DNA from: Chlamydomonas reinhardtii
Taxonomy: Eukaryota > Chlorophyta > Chlorophyceae > Chlamydomonadales > Chlamydomonadaceae
Length of the DNA stretch: 64,000 nt
NCBI RefSeq assembly: GCF_000002595.2
Contig: NC_057005.1
Span: forward strand, 2,755,308 to 2,819,307
Direction of reading: 5' to 3'
Positions within the stretch are counted from its first letter, which is position 1; every line of letters begins with the position of its first letter. A program made the position numbers and the translations under genes. This document shows, piece by piece, positions 23,861 to 35,564 of the stretch. The notes below the pieces were generated by a model. The model had not been told where the DNA came from, made no database searches, and was given only the letters and a program-made list of their open reading frames with translations.

Positions 23861-23910
23861 ACTTATGCGCTCGCTCGCTCACTTATGCGCTCGCTCGCTC
23901 ACTCGCTCAC
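23861..23910. repeat. 20-bp tandem repeat
   Basis: The unit ACTTATGCGCTCGCTCGCTC occurs twice in perfect tandem (23861-23880, 23881-23900), followed by a partial copy made of CGCTC-type steps. It lies about 150 bp upstream of the response-regulator start codon. It is probably a simple minisatellite. Confidence 0.7.
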
Positions 23911-24064
23911 ATTCAGCTGATGATGACTGTCGCGGCACTGACGTTTTGCCAACCTAGCTTCCTTTGTCACGACTTTTGCCTGTATGGCGCGTGCATACGA
24001 AAGTAAAGCCTAGGACTGGCATTCCGGGCGCCAGCAGCGACCCTGGCAGCGACCAGCGACCGCG

Positions 24065-27000
24065 ATGGAGGCTAACGGCTTCCACGTCGTATTAGTCGAG
24101 GATGATAACATTTGCCTGAAAGTGGTGGAGCAGCTGCTGCGGAAGCTTTCGTACAGAGTCAGCACCGCATCCGATGGTGCCGCAGCGCTCAAAGTCCTGG
24201 CTGACTGCAAGCAGAGGGGCGACAAAGTAGACCTCATTCTCACGGACATCCTGATGCCAGAGGTACGCTGCGGCCAAGCTTGGTCGCAAGCAAGACGAGC
24301 GACCAGTGGTCGCGGGACGTGGAGGAGGGTCCAGTGTGCGGTGCTGGGCGGGCAAGGCTTGGACTAGCTCATGTCCTGATGTCTTCCGGCTTTTACCCAC
24401 CATCTAACAGTCTTTTATTATATGGAGTTGGTGGGCAGGGGCGGCAAGGGCTCCTAAGCAAGGCCTGGCCCGCCCCAAGCCTACAGGGCTTTGAGGCACA
24501 CTCTCAGTCACGATGCTGTTGTGTAGCACTCAGTTTTTATAATACCTTGCCTCCGTGTATCTGGGTAGCGCGGGCGGTGACGGACTGCTGGCGATGGCAT
24601 GCTCTTCGTTTTTCGCGCGCAGGTTACCGGGTTTGACCTCATCAACGAGGTCGTGCATGGAGAGACCTTTGCCGATATTCCGGTCGTGGTGAGAATGCGG
24701 GGGATTCTGAAGGGTTCAAGCTGGCGCTTTTTACACCGCAGTCCGCGAGGAACTCGCTGCGTTGGCGAATCGGCGCTTGCAGGCTTCGGGGACTTTCCTG
24801 GGGTTCGGTAGACGTACAGTAAGAACTGTGGCCTGGTCACGCTGCCAGGTACGCACGTTTAGGAGTCCTTAAAACCGTGGCCCCACCTCTTATGTCCGTG
24901 CAGGTTATGTCGTCTCAAGACTCGCAGGAAAGTGTCTTGCAGGCATTTCAGGCGGGCGCAGCGGACTACCTCATCAAGCCCATTCGGAAAAATGAGCTTG
25001 CAACGCTCTGGCAGCACGTCTGGCGTGCAAACCGCGCCAAGGGTGGACAGACCAGCAGCGGCGCCGCGCATGTGGGCGCAGGCGGCAGGGGGGGCACCAG
25101 CAGCCGCGATGGCGGTGGCGTTGCCGGGACGCGGTGCGGCCCAGGCGACCGCGGCGGCAGCGGCGGCGACGCTGAGGGTAGTGGGCTAGGCGGCGGCGCG
25201 GGTGCAGTCAAGGACAGCAGCGGCGGCAGTACCGGCGCCGCCACTTCAGTGCTGCACTCCACTGGTGGCACGACGCTGCCCTCACGTGCGGCCACCGGTC
25301 GGCACGCTAGCACCTCAGCTGGACACGGCGTCACCAGCGCTGACCCCAGCAACAACCAAACCTCGCACGCGCACGCGCATGCGCATGCGCACGCTCACGG
25401 GAACGCGCACGCGCACGCGCACCTTCATATGCACGGCGCAACAGATCGTGCGGCGCAGGGCAGCAGCGCTAACGGCCCGGCCAACCACGGGGCCGCTGGG
25501 ACAGGGCTGCAGTCCGCTGGGATGGCAGGTTCCACGGCTGCAGGCGCGGCTGCGCCCGCCGGTGAGTCGCTGGCCAAGCCGCCCTTCGCCTCCCTAGCCG
25601 TCCACTTCGACCTGCACTCAGTCCTGGCGGGCGCGGGAGCGGCTGCAGCCAATGGTGGCGCCAATGCCGCAGCTCACACTGCTGGCGCCACCGGGCGAGA
25701 GAGCGGCCAGGCGGCGGGCGCGGCCACAGGCGGCATTGCCGCCGCCGGCACCGTCATCGGCTGGTCGCATGCGGACATGGACGTGGACGGAGGGGAGGCC
25801 GGCGCGCAGGATGAAGATGACGAGGACGAGGACGACGGCGTGGAGGCGCCGGCGGGCACACAGAACCGGAAGCGCGCCGCGGATGACTCGGGTTGCGACG
25901 GCGCCGCCGCCAACAACAACGGCAACACTGCCGCAAAGGCTGGCGCAGCGGCAATCGCCGCGGGCGGGCCTGGGAGCTCGGGCAGGGCGAAGGCCACGGA
26001 CGGCGCCCGCGCTGAGATTCGCCACAACGGTGGGCCGATGGCGGCGCGGATGGCGGCTGCAGAGGGCTCTCAAGGCTCGCGCGCTGCATCGGGCTCGGCG
26101 GCAACGGGACCGGGAGGAGCGCGGGAGGGCACTGCGACGCCTAGCGGCGACACCTTTGCGGAGAGCCCTTCCACCTTCACTTCCATCATCAACACCACCG
26201 GCTCGGGCAGCGAGGCCGACGAGCAGCCAGTGCCGCTGAAGCACCAGGAACAGCAACAGCAGCAACAGCAGCAGCGGGTCGGCGAGGGTGACAGGGCGAA
26301 GCCCGAACCGCACCCACAGAACCCTGCCCAGGCAGCACACCTGCCGCACCCGTCCGCGGCCCCATGCTCGGGCGGTGGCGGTATTGCGCAAGCGGCCCTA
26401 CCCCTAGGGCTACAGGAGCTGGCAGCGCTGGGGGCGGCTCGGCACAAAGAGCTGTGGACGCAGCGGCACCTTATGCATCAGCGGCAGGCGGCGGCAGCGG
26501 CGACAGCAGCGGCGGCCTCGGCAGCTGCTGCAGCGGCAATGCCCACGGCCGGCGCGAGCGCCGCGGCTCCTGCAGGCCCACCTTCGGCGCGGCCCTCCGC
26601 TTCCTTGGCAGACACGGGCGGCGACGGCCCCGCGGCTGCGACGGCGCCTGAGACGCGCGCAGATGGGCCCTCTGGCCCTGCCACGACGCAGGGCCCCAAA
26701 CGAGATGCCGTCGCAGGTGCCGCGGCTGTCGGCAGCTCTGCACGGAGCGACAGTCCGCTGCCGGCAGCCGCCGCCGCGACGGCAGGCGCCAACGGCGCGA
26801 GCGGCGCCGCTTCTGACGTGTTGGCGGGCGCAGGCAGCCTTGCGCTTCTCCGGCACAGCGATCGGTCTGCCTTCACCGCGTTCACGGTCTTCCTGCCCGG
26901 GCGTGTTGCCGCCGCCGCGGCCGCTGCAGCGGCCGCCGCCGCAGCTGCTACCAGCGCGGGCGCCAGCACCGGCACTGCCAACGGGGCTCCGCCGGCACCG

Positions 27001-28096
27001 GGCACCGCTCTGGCTGCCGCTGCCGCAGCAGCTGCCGCCGCTGCGTCAGCAGTGCCGCTGCCGCATCCACACACAGCGCCCCCAGCGCTGTTCGGCGTCC
27101 CTCCGCCGTCCTCCGTGCCTCCCAGCTCGCTTTCTGTGCTACCTCCTGTGATGCCGCTCCATCCGGCCGCTGCCGCTGCAGCGGCGACGGCGGGTGGGGG
27201 CAAGCCCAGCGACGCAGCCACGTATGCCGCGGCTGCTGCAGCTGGATTGGTGCCGTATCCAGGGTTTGCGCCGGCGCGGCCGGGGCCATTTCCGCCGCCG
27301 CCAGGTTCTGGTGGCCCCGGCGCGCCGCCTGTGTACATACCCGAGTCAGTCCTGCAGCTGATTGCGCACCTGTCCGGCCGCGCGGCTGCGGAAATTCCGG
27401 CGGTGCCGGCGGAGTCAGTGACGGCAGCACCGGTGGTTGTGCAGAAGAGCGGCGGCCCTGCCTCGGCGGCGCGACTGGCGGCAGTGGCCAAGTACCTGGA
27501 GAAGCGGAAGCACCGCAATTTCCAGAAGAAGGTGAGCGCCGATACATGAGCGCTAAGTAGATGCAGAACCCGGTTACGAAACGCTGATGTCCTCGGTTGC
27601 AGCGTGCAGGGCGATGGGAATGGAATGGAGACTGGTTAGTTGCCCAAGCAACTAAATGGCCTTCTGCAACCCGCTGCAGGTGCGCTACGAGAGCCGCAAG
27701 CGGCTCGCCGAGGCCCGGCCACGCGTCAGGGGGCAGTTCGTCAAGGCGGGCACCGCGGGTGCAGCGGCAGCGGCAGCGGCAGCGGCAGCCGCAGCCGCAG
27801 CCGGCACTGCCGCTACTGCTGCCGGCACCGGCACGGCCAGAGGTGCTGCCACCGCTTCTGGGGCTGCTGGGAAGCCGGAGCTACAGGGCCCCGACACGGC
27901 AGAAGAGGCTGCGGCTGCGACGCTGCTTAGCGCAGCAGCTGCTATGGCAGCAGCGGCTGCGGGCACCAGTGGCCCCAGCGGCTCTGGGTCCGGCGCGATG
28001 GATGTGGACGGTGCCGACCCGGAAGCAGATGCAGACGTCATGGATGAGGACGATGGCGAAGACGACGGGTCGGACGAGTCCGCTGGGGAGCCCTAG
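24065..28096 (+). CDS. PRR: Pseudo-response regulator with receiver and CCT domains (clock type)
   Basis: Four exons in phase 0: 24065-24262, 24623-24688, 24904-27531, 27680-28096 (1,102 residues). Residues 8-125 form a receiver domain: VLVEDD at the acidic pocket, DLILTDILMPE with Asp 61 in the phosphoacceptor place, VVMSSQDS, and LIKPIRKNELATLWQHVWR, which is nearly diagnostic of plant PRR/TOC1 proteins. The C-terminal CCT domain (about 942-985) spans the last intron: AKYLEKRKHRNFQKK then VRYESRKRLAEARPRVRGQF. Between them lie about 800 residues of Ala/Gly/Pro/Ser-rich disordered sequence with a His-Ala repeat, an acidic patch and a Gln run. PRRs act in the nucleus as circadian transcription regulators. 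Unlike most plant PRRs, which replace the phosphoacceptor Asp, this one keeps it together with the conserved Ser and Lys, so real phosphotransfer is possible. The C-terminal tail is acidic. Confidence 0.9.
25363..25437 (+). repeat. His-Ala coding repeat with alternating purine-pyrimidine DNA
   Basis: Inside the large regulator exon, GCNCAY codons encode a run of alternating His and Ala (about HAHAHAHAHAHAHG, then NAHAHAHLHMHG) starting near residue 242. Positions 25363-25393 alternate pyrimidine and purine without a break, a sequence type that can adopt Z-DNA. The tract could bind metal ions, but that is only an inference from its histidines. Confidence 0.75.
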
Positions 28097-29896
28097 TGGC
28101 TGTGGGCGCGGAGCCCTAGAGGAGGTAGTGGCAGTGGCGCCAGTGGTCTGCGGCGTACGATGTATGCAGGGCACGGCATGGCATGGCCCCAGCACGCTGG
28201 GGCAGGCAGCTGCTGCTGCAGCCCGTGAATGGCCAGGGGGTTGACGCGCTGAGAAGGGCCAGCGCGAGATGATGATCCAAGGCACGGCGCGATGCATGTA
28301 CGCGTTGCCGCCGTATTTAAAAGGGTTGCGAAGTAGGTGACGCGGCGCATTGCTGCTTGGTTGTGCAAGAGTTCGCGCAGCGTTTGTTTGTTTTGTGCAA
28401 CATGTCGGCGGCCAGAAGCGTCGCGTCTGGAAGCTGCGTGGGAAGCGGTGGGAAGGAAAGCACACGGGTCGTTTCGTCATTTCGTCTTTTTTTGTTATTT
28501 TAAGGCAGCCACCTCCTTGTTTGTTATTTTGTGCGTTGCCCGCAAGCGTGACGGGAAGGCGGCAGTATGCAGCCAAGCCTTGCGTGCAGTTTTAGGCCAG
28601 GGCTGCATATGACGACCCCTCGCATGACCATGCACATTTGGTAGCTGCTGGGGTAGCTAGAGAGTGCGGGCGTGGATGGGTTGGCATTGAGAGCGCCACA
28701 GTTTGAACCCGTGGATGTTGGCAGAGAGAGTGGTGCACGTGCTCGTGTCGCTCAGAAGCCTGGCGCCGCTGGTAGGTCCACGTGGTAGATCCTCACACGG
28801 TGGCAGAGCTAGCTTTGGTGCGTACCAGTACACGCCACACTTGAGATGTGGGCCTAAAGTTTGCTATGCATGCAATGGAGGTATGATGGAACTGCGCGGA
28901 TTGGCCCTGCTTTGCTGTATGGCGGATGCTCGGACGGGCTTGACGGGGCCGTTCACCCTCTGCTTGATGTTGCTGGTGTCTACTGGCATTCGGCGAATGC
29001 GTGGCTTGCAGCGGTGCAGCAGCGCAACGGCCAAAGGCGAGGACCCAGAAACCGGACTCGGAAATGTATGCGTGTGGATTGTTCCTGCAGCGTCTGTGGA
29101 TACTACGGGTAGAACAGGGGCTGCAAAGCCCAACGATGGATGTGATTTTGGTTCCTGTTTTGGTGAGAGCGGCGCCGGCGCACTCAGCGCCGGCACGCTG
29201 AGCGTGACCCGGAAGTCGTGAAGGCTTATATATGCGGCCTTTTTGGTGGCAGTGGTGAGAGCGTGGGTGTCACAGTGTGTTAAAACATTTTGTGTTGGTA
29301 CATTAGAAGATTTGTTGAAGACAGGGAGTGGAGTGTGAAGCGGGGCGTCTATTGGCCACCCTCGCCTGCCCTCGCTAACGGACCGTGTCCCGATCGGGGC
29401 CATATGAGGCTCTCGCCATGCCGCGTCCATTTTGATGGGGCAGTTGCCTTTAATGGGGGTTCGTCTACGGCTGGAAGTATGGCATGCACTGCATTTGCCT
29501 CTTGGCTGGTTTGGGTCTTGAGAGTCGACTTGGGGTGGCCCAGCAAAGGCGTGTCGAGTCAACTGGCCAAGGCTGCTTTGGAGCAAGCGTAGATCACGCA
29601 TGCGTATTGTCTTTGTAATATTGAATATTGTACATAACAACCCATGGACCAAACACCTCCAGTCGCGCGTTGGAGCTCCAAAATGTCTTCCGCGATTGCT
29701 ACTCATCAACGAATCGGTGGCATCTCCGCATCTACATAATAGTTCTTGCCTTAGGTACGCTGTCAATGACATAAGAAAGAGACGCAGACGGAACTTGAAC
29801 CAGAAAGCGAACACAACTTTCGATTTCCGCAAGCGTGCTTGTGCTGCCTGCCGTCGGCATCAGGCGATATACTTAGCAGGCAGACCGTAGCCATCA
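28097..29896. other. Intergenic region downstream of the response regulator
   Basis: This 1.8-kb region probably carries a long 3' UTR of the response regulator, because the first good TGTAA on the plus strand is at 29614-29618. Open frames exist on both strands, including a 322-codon minus-strand frame at 28864-29832, but they show no recognised motif. The promoter of the transporter lies at the right end. Confidence 0.4.
29614..29618 (+). terminator. Candidate TGTAA poly(A) signal for the response regulator
   Basis: TGTAA in an AT-rich context (CTTTGTAATATTG). It would imply a 3' UTR of about 1.5 kb for the upstream gene. No closer plus-strand TGTAA was found. Confidence 0.35.
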
Positions 29897-32800
29897 ATGG
29901 GCGGGAGTGCGGACGTGGCTGTGAGCCTTCCGTGGGTCGACGACGCACTTGAGGCGGTTGGCCTTGGTCGATGTCAGGTAGGTAAGCGCACACGGCGCCT
30001 CGCCTGGACGCCAGACTTGCTGGGGCGAAGAACGCGCCGGGGGAAGGGGCCCTGGGAGCGCGGAGGGAAACAGAAGGTTAGCAGCGGCCCAGCGTGCTGC
30101 ACCACAGAACCGGGCTGGGCGCACGGGCTGGGTGCACAGGCTTGTTTGGCTGCCAAGGTTGTTAGTTGTTACACGGCTGCCAAGGCTTGTCCCGAAGTGA
30201 CCGCCCGGCCGCACGCAGGCCCTGCTATTCCTCTATGTGGGCCTGTGCTGGATGTCGGATGCAATGGAGGTGGGAAGGGTATCATGGCCTGCCTGCATGC
30301 TCATTGATGAAGTTCACACGCGTGGCTGATTCAGCTTAGCACGTACGCACGGCACGTGCCTGATGACTCAGCCTCAAGCTGATCTCCTGGGCACTGTCCC
30401 CACGGTCACACGTGAGTGAACGTGCCGTACCGTACTCTCACGCAGGTGATGCTGGTGACCGTCATGGCACCCGCCGTGAGTACCTTGGATTGCACACAAA
30501 CGGGGAGGGGGCAAAACGCCGCTGGGCAGCACGGGGCCTGGCCAGGATGCTCTTGCGCGCTCTTGGCGTAGCCACAACAAAGTCGCCAAGCGCAATGCGC
30601 ACTGTTCAGCTGCATTCATGCAGGGGTCATTCGTAATCGGGCACATGTCACAATGTTTCTGATATCAGTTGGAGCAGCCGAAGCGCCGCGGCACTTGAAC
30701 AGTTGCGTCCGTTGCGCCCTGACGCCGCATACCATGTTTGCGTGCATTGCAGGTGGCGTGTGAGTGGGACATCTCGCCCGAGTCACAGAGCCTGTTGGCG
30801 GGGGCTGTCTTCCTGGGGTAAGCGGCCGGGCCGGGCGAGTACAAGGCAACCCTAGCTGTTGCTGTACAGTCGTTACTACGTGACATACAGGGCACAGCAG
30901 TAGGCTCCCTGTCTTGCAGAGCCGTCGTGCGTTACGCTCAGTGTTCCTGTCCTCTGCACTTGCCATTACTTGTGTGCGTGCCGCGTGCTATTGCCCACGC
31001 AGCATGATGTTCGCCTCGCCGGCTTGGGGCGCCGTCGCTGACGTGGCGGGCCGCCGCCGGGCGTTCGGTGGCGCGGCGGTGCTGGCGGTGGTTGGCGGCG
31101 TGGCCAGCGCCTTCAGCCGCAGTCTGACGTGGCTGGTGGCGGCGCGGCTGGTGGTGGGGTCGGGGCTGGTGGGCGTACTGCCCATGTACAGCCTCATGGA
31201 GGGTGCGTGAGCGGAGAGGGGTTGCTTTGGATGAATGGGGGGAATGGCGGGTGGGGTGAAAGGAGGGATTGCTTTGGGGCGGGGAGTTTGTTAGACACCC
31301 AGATCAACCACTGCGAGCCAGGTACTACCCAAGCGCGTGGGCAGGGCGCCGCTTCACAAACGAACGCATGCACGCACGCACGCACTCATTAATGATTCCA
31401 ACGCACGCAATAAGGTCAAGAGCGGAAACGTTAGAGGCTCAGGAGCACATGGGTTGAATTGCTCTGTTCTTGCGCTGCGGACTGATCGAAAGTGGGCACA
31501 CATAAAATCGGCTGATTGCTGCTACTGACCTCCCCACCACAGAGTGGCTGCCTAAAGGCAGCGGCAGCAAAGGCAAGGTGCTGGTAGCACTGCAGGTAAG
31601 CAGGTGGGGTAATAGCTGCAGTCGTGTGGGGGAGGAGGCGGGCAAATGCACGTAAATCATGAGGTGAGGTCAGGTTCAAGCCCGCGTGCGTCATGTGCCT
31701 CAAACCTCCTAAACTCACAGTAGGACCCGACCCCAACCTCCAGAACGCGAACTGTCTTGCATTCGCTCTTGGCCCAATCACGTGGTGGCTACGCGGTTGC
31801 AGGGATGGTGGAGTGTGGGCACCGCCGTCGAGTCACTGCTGGCCCTCGCGCTGCTGAACAATCACGGCTGGAGGGCGCTGCTTGCAGCGTCTGTGGCGCC
31901 CCTGGGTGAGGGTTTGGCGCCCCTACGTGTGCGCAACAGCATGCGTGCGTGAATGCAACTGACTCTGAACCTGAACTACCTGAACTCTGAACCTGACTCT
32001 GCACCTGAACCTAAACTCTGATTCTGAACCTGACTCTGACTCTGACCCATGCAGTTTCCGGCTGCGGTGCACCAGCTGTGAAAGACATTGGGAACTCAGC
32101 ATTTGGCTTCGCATAACATTATCAATGCCGCTAAACGGTGAATGCCTCAACAGTATCGAGATCCCTGGCGGGCTGCCTGCCGACCGACTGTAGCATGCCC
32201 TTTCCTTTCCTGCTTTGCAGCCATTGTGATTGCGCTGCTGCCGCTAGTGCCTGAGTCGCCGCACTACCTGGCCGCGCTGGGGAAACGGGTGAGCGCTCCG
32301 CGTGGAACCGGCAAGGGGTGCGCTGCGGTGTGTAAGCCGCTTTGCATGTTCATGTGCAGCCCGATAGCCCCATTGCCAAAACCTTGTTTGTGTGCCAATG
32401 ACCACCATCGGCCCATGCCACCTGCCGTTCCACAGGACGAGGCGGTCAGGGTGCTGGAGGCGGCAGCCGCTCTCAACGGCCGCAGTGCACAGCTGCGGCG
32501 GCACTGGGAGGACGTGCAGCAGCGCCAACAGCAGGCGCAAGACGAGGAGCCACTGCTGCAGCAGCAGCAGCGGCGGCAGCAGCAGCAAGCCCATGTGGGT
32601 CAGCACGCGACACCGGCCTTACATCATCCCACGGTCCGCGTGCAGGCTGGTTCACGCGCGTATGCAGCCGCACATGAAGGCAACGACGCGGCCGCCGCGC
32701 CTGAGGTCTTGGAGCTGCCCAAGAGCGGCAAGGCAACAGCCGGACCAGACCTCCAGTCAGGCCCGGGCGCCGGGTCACGTGATGCCGACGCGCCGGGTCA

Positions 32801-33884
32801 TGACACCGAGGCGGGTGCTGCAGGCGCAGGCACAGGCGCACGTGCAGAGGGCAGCAGCCGTCCGGGGTCCTCGTTACGAAGCTGCTGTGGGCGACAGGAC
32901 GGCCCGTGCGGCAAGCTGGGAGCAGTGCTCGGCAGCCTGCTCAGCCCCCAGCTGCGTTGGCGCACATGCCGGCTGGCGGTCACGTGGTTCGCATCTGCGT
33001 TGTCGTACTACGGAGTTGTGATGCTGGTGCCGCTGGTGGCGGCGGGGGCGGCGCTATCGGGAAGTGGGGGCGGCGGCGGCAGTGACGGCGAGGGCAGGTC
33101 GGGTCTGGCAGGAGAGTGCCTGCCGTGGGATGCGGCCGCCGCTGCTGCAGCTGATGGTGACAGCGGCAGCAGTAGTAGGGGACTTCACCTGGTGCTGCCC
33201 ACGTCCGCATACTGGAGCATGATGATCGCGGCGGCGGCGGAACTCCCGTCTCTGGTCCTTGCCTTCCTAACCGTCGACCGCTGGAGCCGGCGGCGGCTGG
33301 TATCGTACGGACTGGCCGCGACCGCTGCCGCGCTGGCGCCTCTGGCAGCTGCCGCCATCGCCTGGCGTGACGGTAGGGGTGGCGGCGGCGCTGCGTACAA
33401 CTCCCCACCGCCGCCGCCCGCGCCGTCAATACCCCTGGAATGGCAGCCCCGGCGGGCCGCGGCTGGCTTTGTCTTAGCCGGAGGCGCAGGAGGCCCTGAC
33501 GGCGGTCCCGGCAGCGGGAGTGTCACGGGCGCGCTGGCCTTCAGTCGGCGGCGCCTCCCCGCCACCACGACCACCACAGCACCGGTCCGCGGCGGCGCGG
33601 CAGTGGCAGCCTGGCTGCCGGTGGCCTCCGTCACCTCCGCGCGGCTGTTCGTGAGTGGCGCCTTCACGCTGCTGTACGTGCTCACGCCAGGGCAGTACCC
33701 TGCCAGTGTGCGTGGCAGCGCCTTGGGTGCTGCCAACACGCTGGCGCGTGTGGGCGCCATAGCAGCGCCGTATGTGGCGGTGGCGCTGCCAGCGCACGGG
33801 CAGCTGGCGGCTGCGCTGGCGGTGATGGCGGGCGCATGCCTGGCGGGCGCGTTTGCGGTGGCAGGGCTGGCGGATGAGGTGTGA
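29897..33884 (+). CDS. Major facilitator superfamily transporter, SV2/organic-solute type
   Basis: Nine exons: 29897-29977, 30219-30269, 30446-30475, 30753-30817, 31003-31202, 31543-31595, 31803-31905, 32221-32288, 32436-33884 (699 residues, all phases consistent, one exon only 30 bp). The first segments match the SV2-like pattern: VDDALEAVGLGRCQ, then FLYVGLCWMSDAMEVM, then CEWDISPESQSLLAG. MFS motif A is GAVADVAGRRRAFG at about residue 82. VPESPHYLAALGKR closes the N-terminal six-helix half. A long cytosolic loop (about 240-330) contains a Gln-rich run, and the second half has further algal insertions around the helices, ending in TPGQYPASVRGSALGAANTLARVG, a typical motif before helix 11. 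The substrate cannot be told from sequence; sugars, organic cations or organic acids are all possible. It is a plasma-membrane or endomembrane protein. Confidence 0.85.
31959..32047 (+). repeat. CTGAAC/CTGACT hexamer repeat in a transporter intron
   Basis: The intron between transporter exons 7 and 8 contains a run of variant hexamers (CTGAAC, CTGACT, CTAAAC, CTGATT) over about 90 bp. It is a short imperfect minisatellite with no coding effect. Confidence 0.75.
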
Positions 33885-34857
33885 AAGATGGAGGTGTGAG
33901 CTTTGGAAAGCAGGGGATTGGGGGTGGACGTGTGCTGTGGGTGGTGAGCAAAGCTTATGAGAAGTCTGTGAAGGGGAGTGCGCGTTAGCGGGAGCGGGAG
34001 CGGAAGTAGCCAGGCTGAGAGTTTCGACTTCTTCGGAGCGAAGTATGAGCGTCGGAGAAGGCAGGTGCGCACGACGTTTAGTGTCTTCGGCATAGAGGTC
34101 GTACACGGCGTCTGAGGCGCCCTATCACCGCAAGTGCTGCTTGTCTTTATATGTCTATCTAAATATACTGTTTTGCCGTTATCAGTGCGTTAAGTAGCAT
34201 ACACCCGCCCGTCCCGCCCTGTCAATTCTGTGGGTCCGAGCGCAAAGTGCCTGTATATTGTTTAGTTTAGTGTGACTGTCCATATGCGAGGGTGGCGGCA
34301 AGGGTTGTGGAGGACGTACGTTCGGTACCATTCTTGTCAGGGCACCCCTGATTCTTGTTGCTACGTGTGGGAACGCGCAACGCGGCGAGTGCGAGACAGC
34401 CCCGCATGCCCCTCGCCTTGGATGCTCCCCGTCGGCTAAGCATGACAGTCCGCTGCTGGCGAGGGTGGGCTCGTGTGGGCGGTATCACACTGCACTTTGG
34501 AAGTCGTGACCTGGCGTGTGGCTGATCTTGGACCGTACCCAGTCCCCTCATCCTGCGACCCCGATCCTGCGACCCCTGCGATCCCCTACCGTATTACAGA
34601 CCAAGTCAAGCCTCCCAGTAATTCATTGAGTCTGATCAACTCTCATCGGAGCAAGGAGATAGCTGCCTCCTGGCTCCTGGCCGAAGACCAAGGAGAATCA
34701 CCAAGTGCATTACATGAAGGCCTGCGTACACGCATCTGCCCTGCGCCCCGCGTTATGCAGTAACCCGCAGCCATAAGATTCACCCAAACTCATCTCCAAA
34801 TTTAGCGTTCACAGCAGAATCGCTGTGGCCTCGAACCCTGCTATCTAAAGCCCCTAC

Positions 34858-34862
34858 TGTAA
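34858..34862 (+). terminator. Candidate TGTAA poly(A) signal of the MFS transporter gene
   Basis: TGTAA on the plus strand about 975 bp after the transporter stop codon; it is the first one met, so it is the best candidate, but the 3' UTR would be long. Confidence 0.35.
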
Positions 34863-35559
34863 AACCCAGCTGATGAGCCATACCTCATGTGCACGGACGA
34901 CACTTCCGAGACCTATCTCCCCACGACAACCGCTCTCCTCCCACACGTTGCATGCATGCCCGGTCAGACACTGATCTGCAGCATCGTACCGCATCTTGAC
35001 ATTCATCCAGACCTGTCTGAGCCACCTATTCCAGGTAGGTATGTGAGTCCTCCCCCGGTCATGTCACACACACGCCTCCTCCGCAGCAACGCATCATGCT
35101 CTTTCCACTAGACCCTCCACTTCTGGAAGTCTCCACAGCCTTCACACTCATAGGCGGAAAGGGGCGCATGCTATATGCCTCAATTATATGCGGGCAGCGT
35201 GCCAAGGAGGGGTGTGGCAACGCCACATCTGACACACACACACACATCATCGCCACACCACACAAAACACAGCTCATGCCTCTTGGCGGTTGAGGCTGTG
35301 GGCACTCTGCTCAGCAAGCCAAACAAGCTCATCGCTTCTCCATTACAGAGTATTGCTCTGCCGAGAGGCATTCGCTCTCTTGTGTCACCTCGCAAGGGCC
35401 GAAGCACCAACAGGGGCAGACGCACTAACAGCGGTGCCACAGCGCACACGCTGCGTAGTAGCGCGCTCCCCATAAACGAGTCAGTTCACATACTCAAACA
35501 GCATGAAACACAAAGATTGAAACATAGCAAGCACATACGCATTGTCCTGCCTCTACATA

Positions 35560-35564
35560 TTACA
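35560..35564 (-). terminator. TGTAA poly(A) signal of the PXN-like carrier gene
   Basis: On the minus strand this reads TGTAA 163 bp beyond the carrier stop codon, a normal spacing. Confidence 0.5.

Larger units (their letters stand above)
22435..24064. other. Intergenic region with a LINE relic and short repeats
   Basis: This contains the nucleoredoxin 3' UTR, a minus-strand LINE-like fragment, a GC-rich hairpin near 23525-23540 (GGGGCCC, 2-nt loop, GGGCCCC), three closely spaced TGTAA motifs near 23623-23653, a 20-bp tandem repeat at 23861 and the promoter of the response regulator. No host gene is recognised. Confidence 0.45.

Noticed and set aside
28703-29221. A 172-codon plus-strand frame after the response regulator
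   Set aside because: It shows no recognisable motif and lies in the probable 3' UTR.
28864-29832. A 322-codon minus-strand open frame between the response regulator and the transporter
   Set aside because: It shows no domain, no codon bias like the neighbouring genes and no splice partners; a plus-strand TGTAA lies inside it, suggesting that the region is the response-regulator 3' UTR.
34820-34850. Possible minus-strand tRNA B-box (GGTTCGAGG)
   Set aside because: The flanking bases do not form a T-stem and no A-box is found at the right distance.
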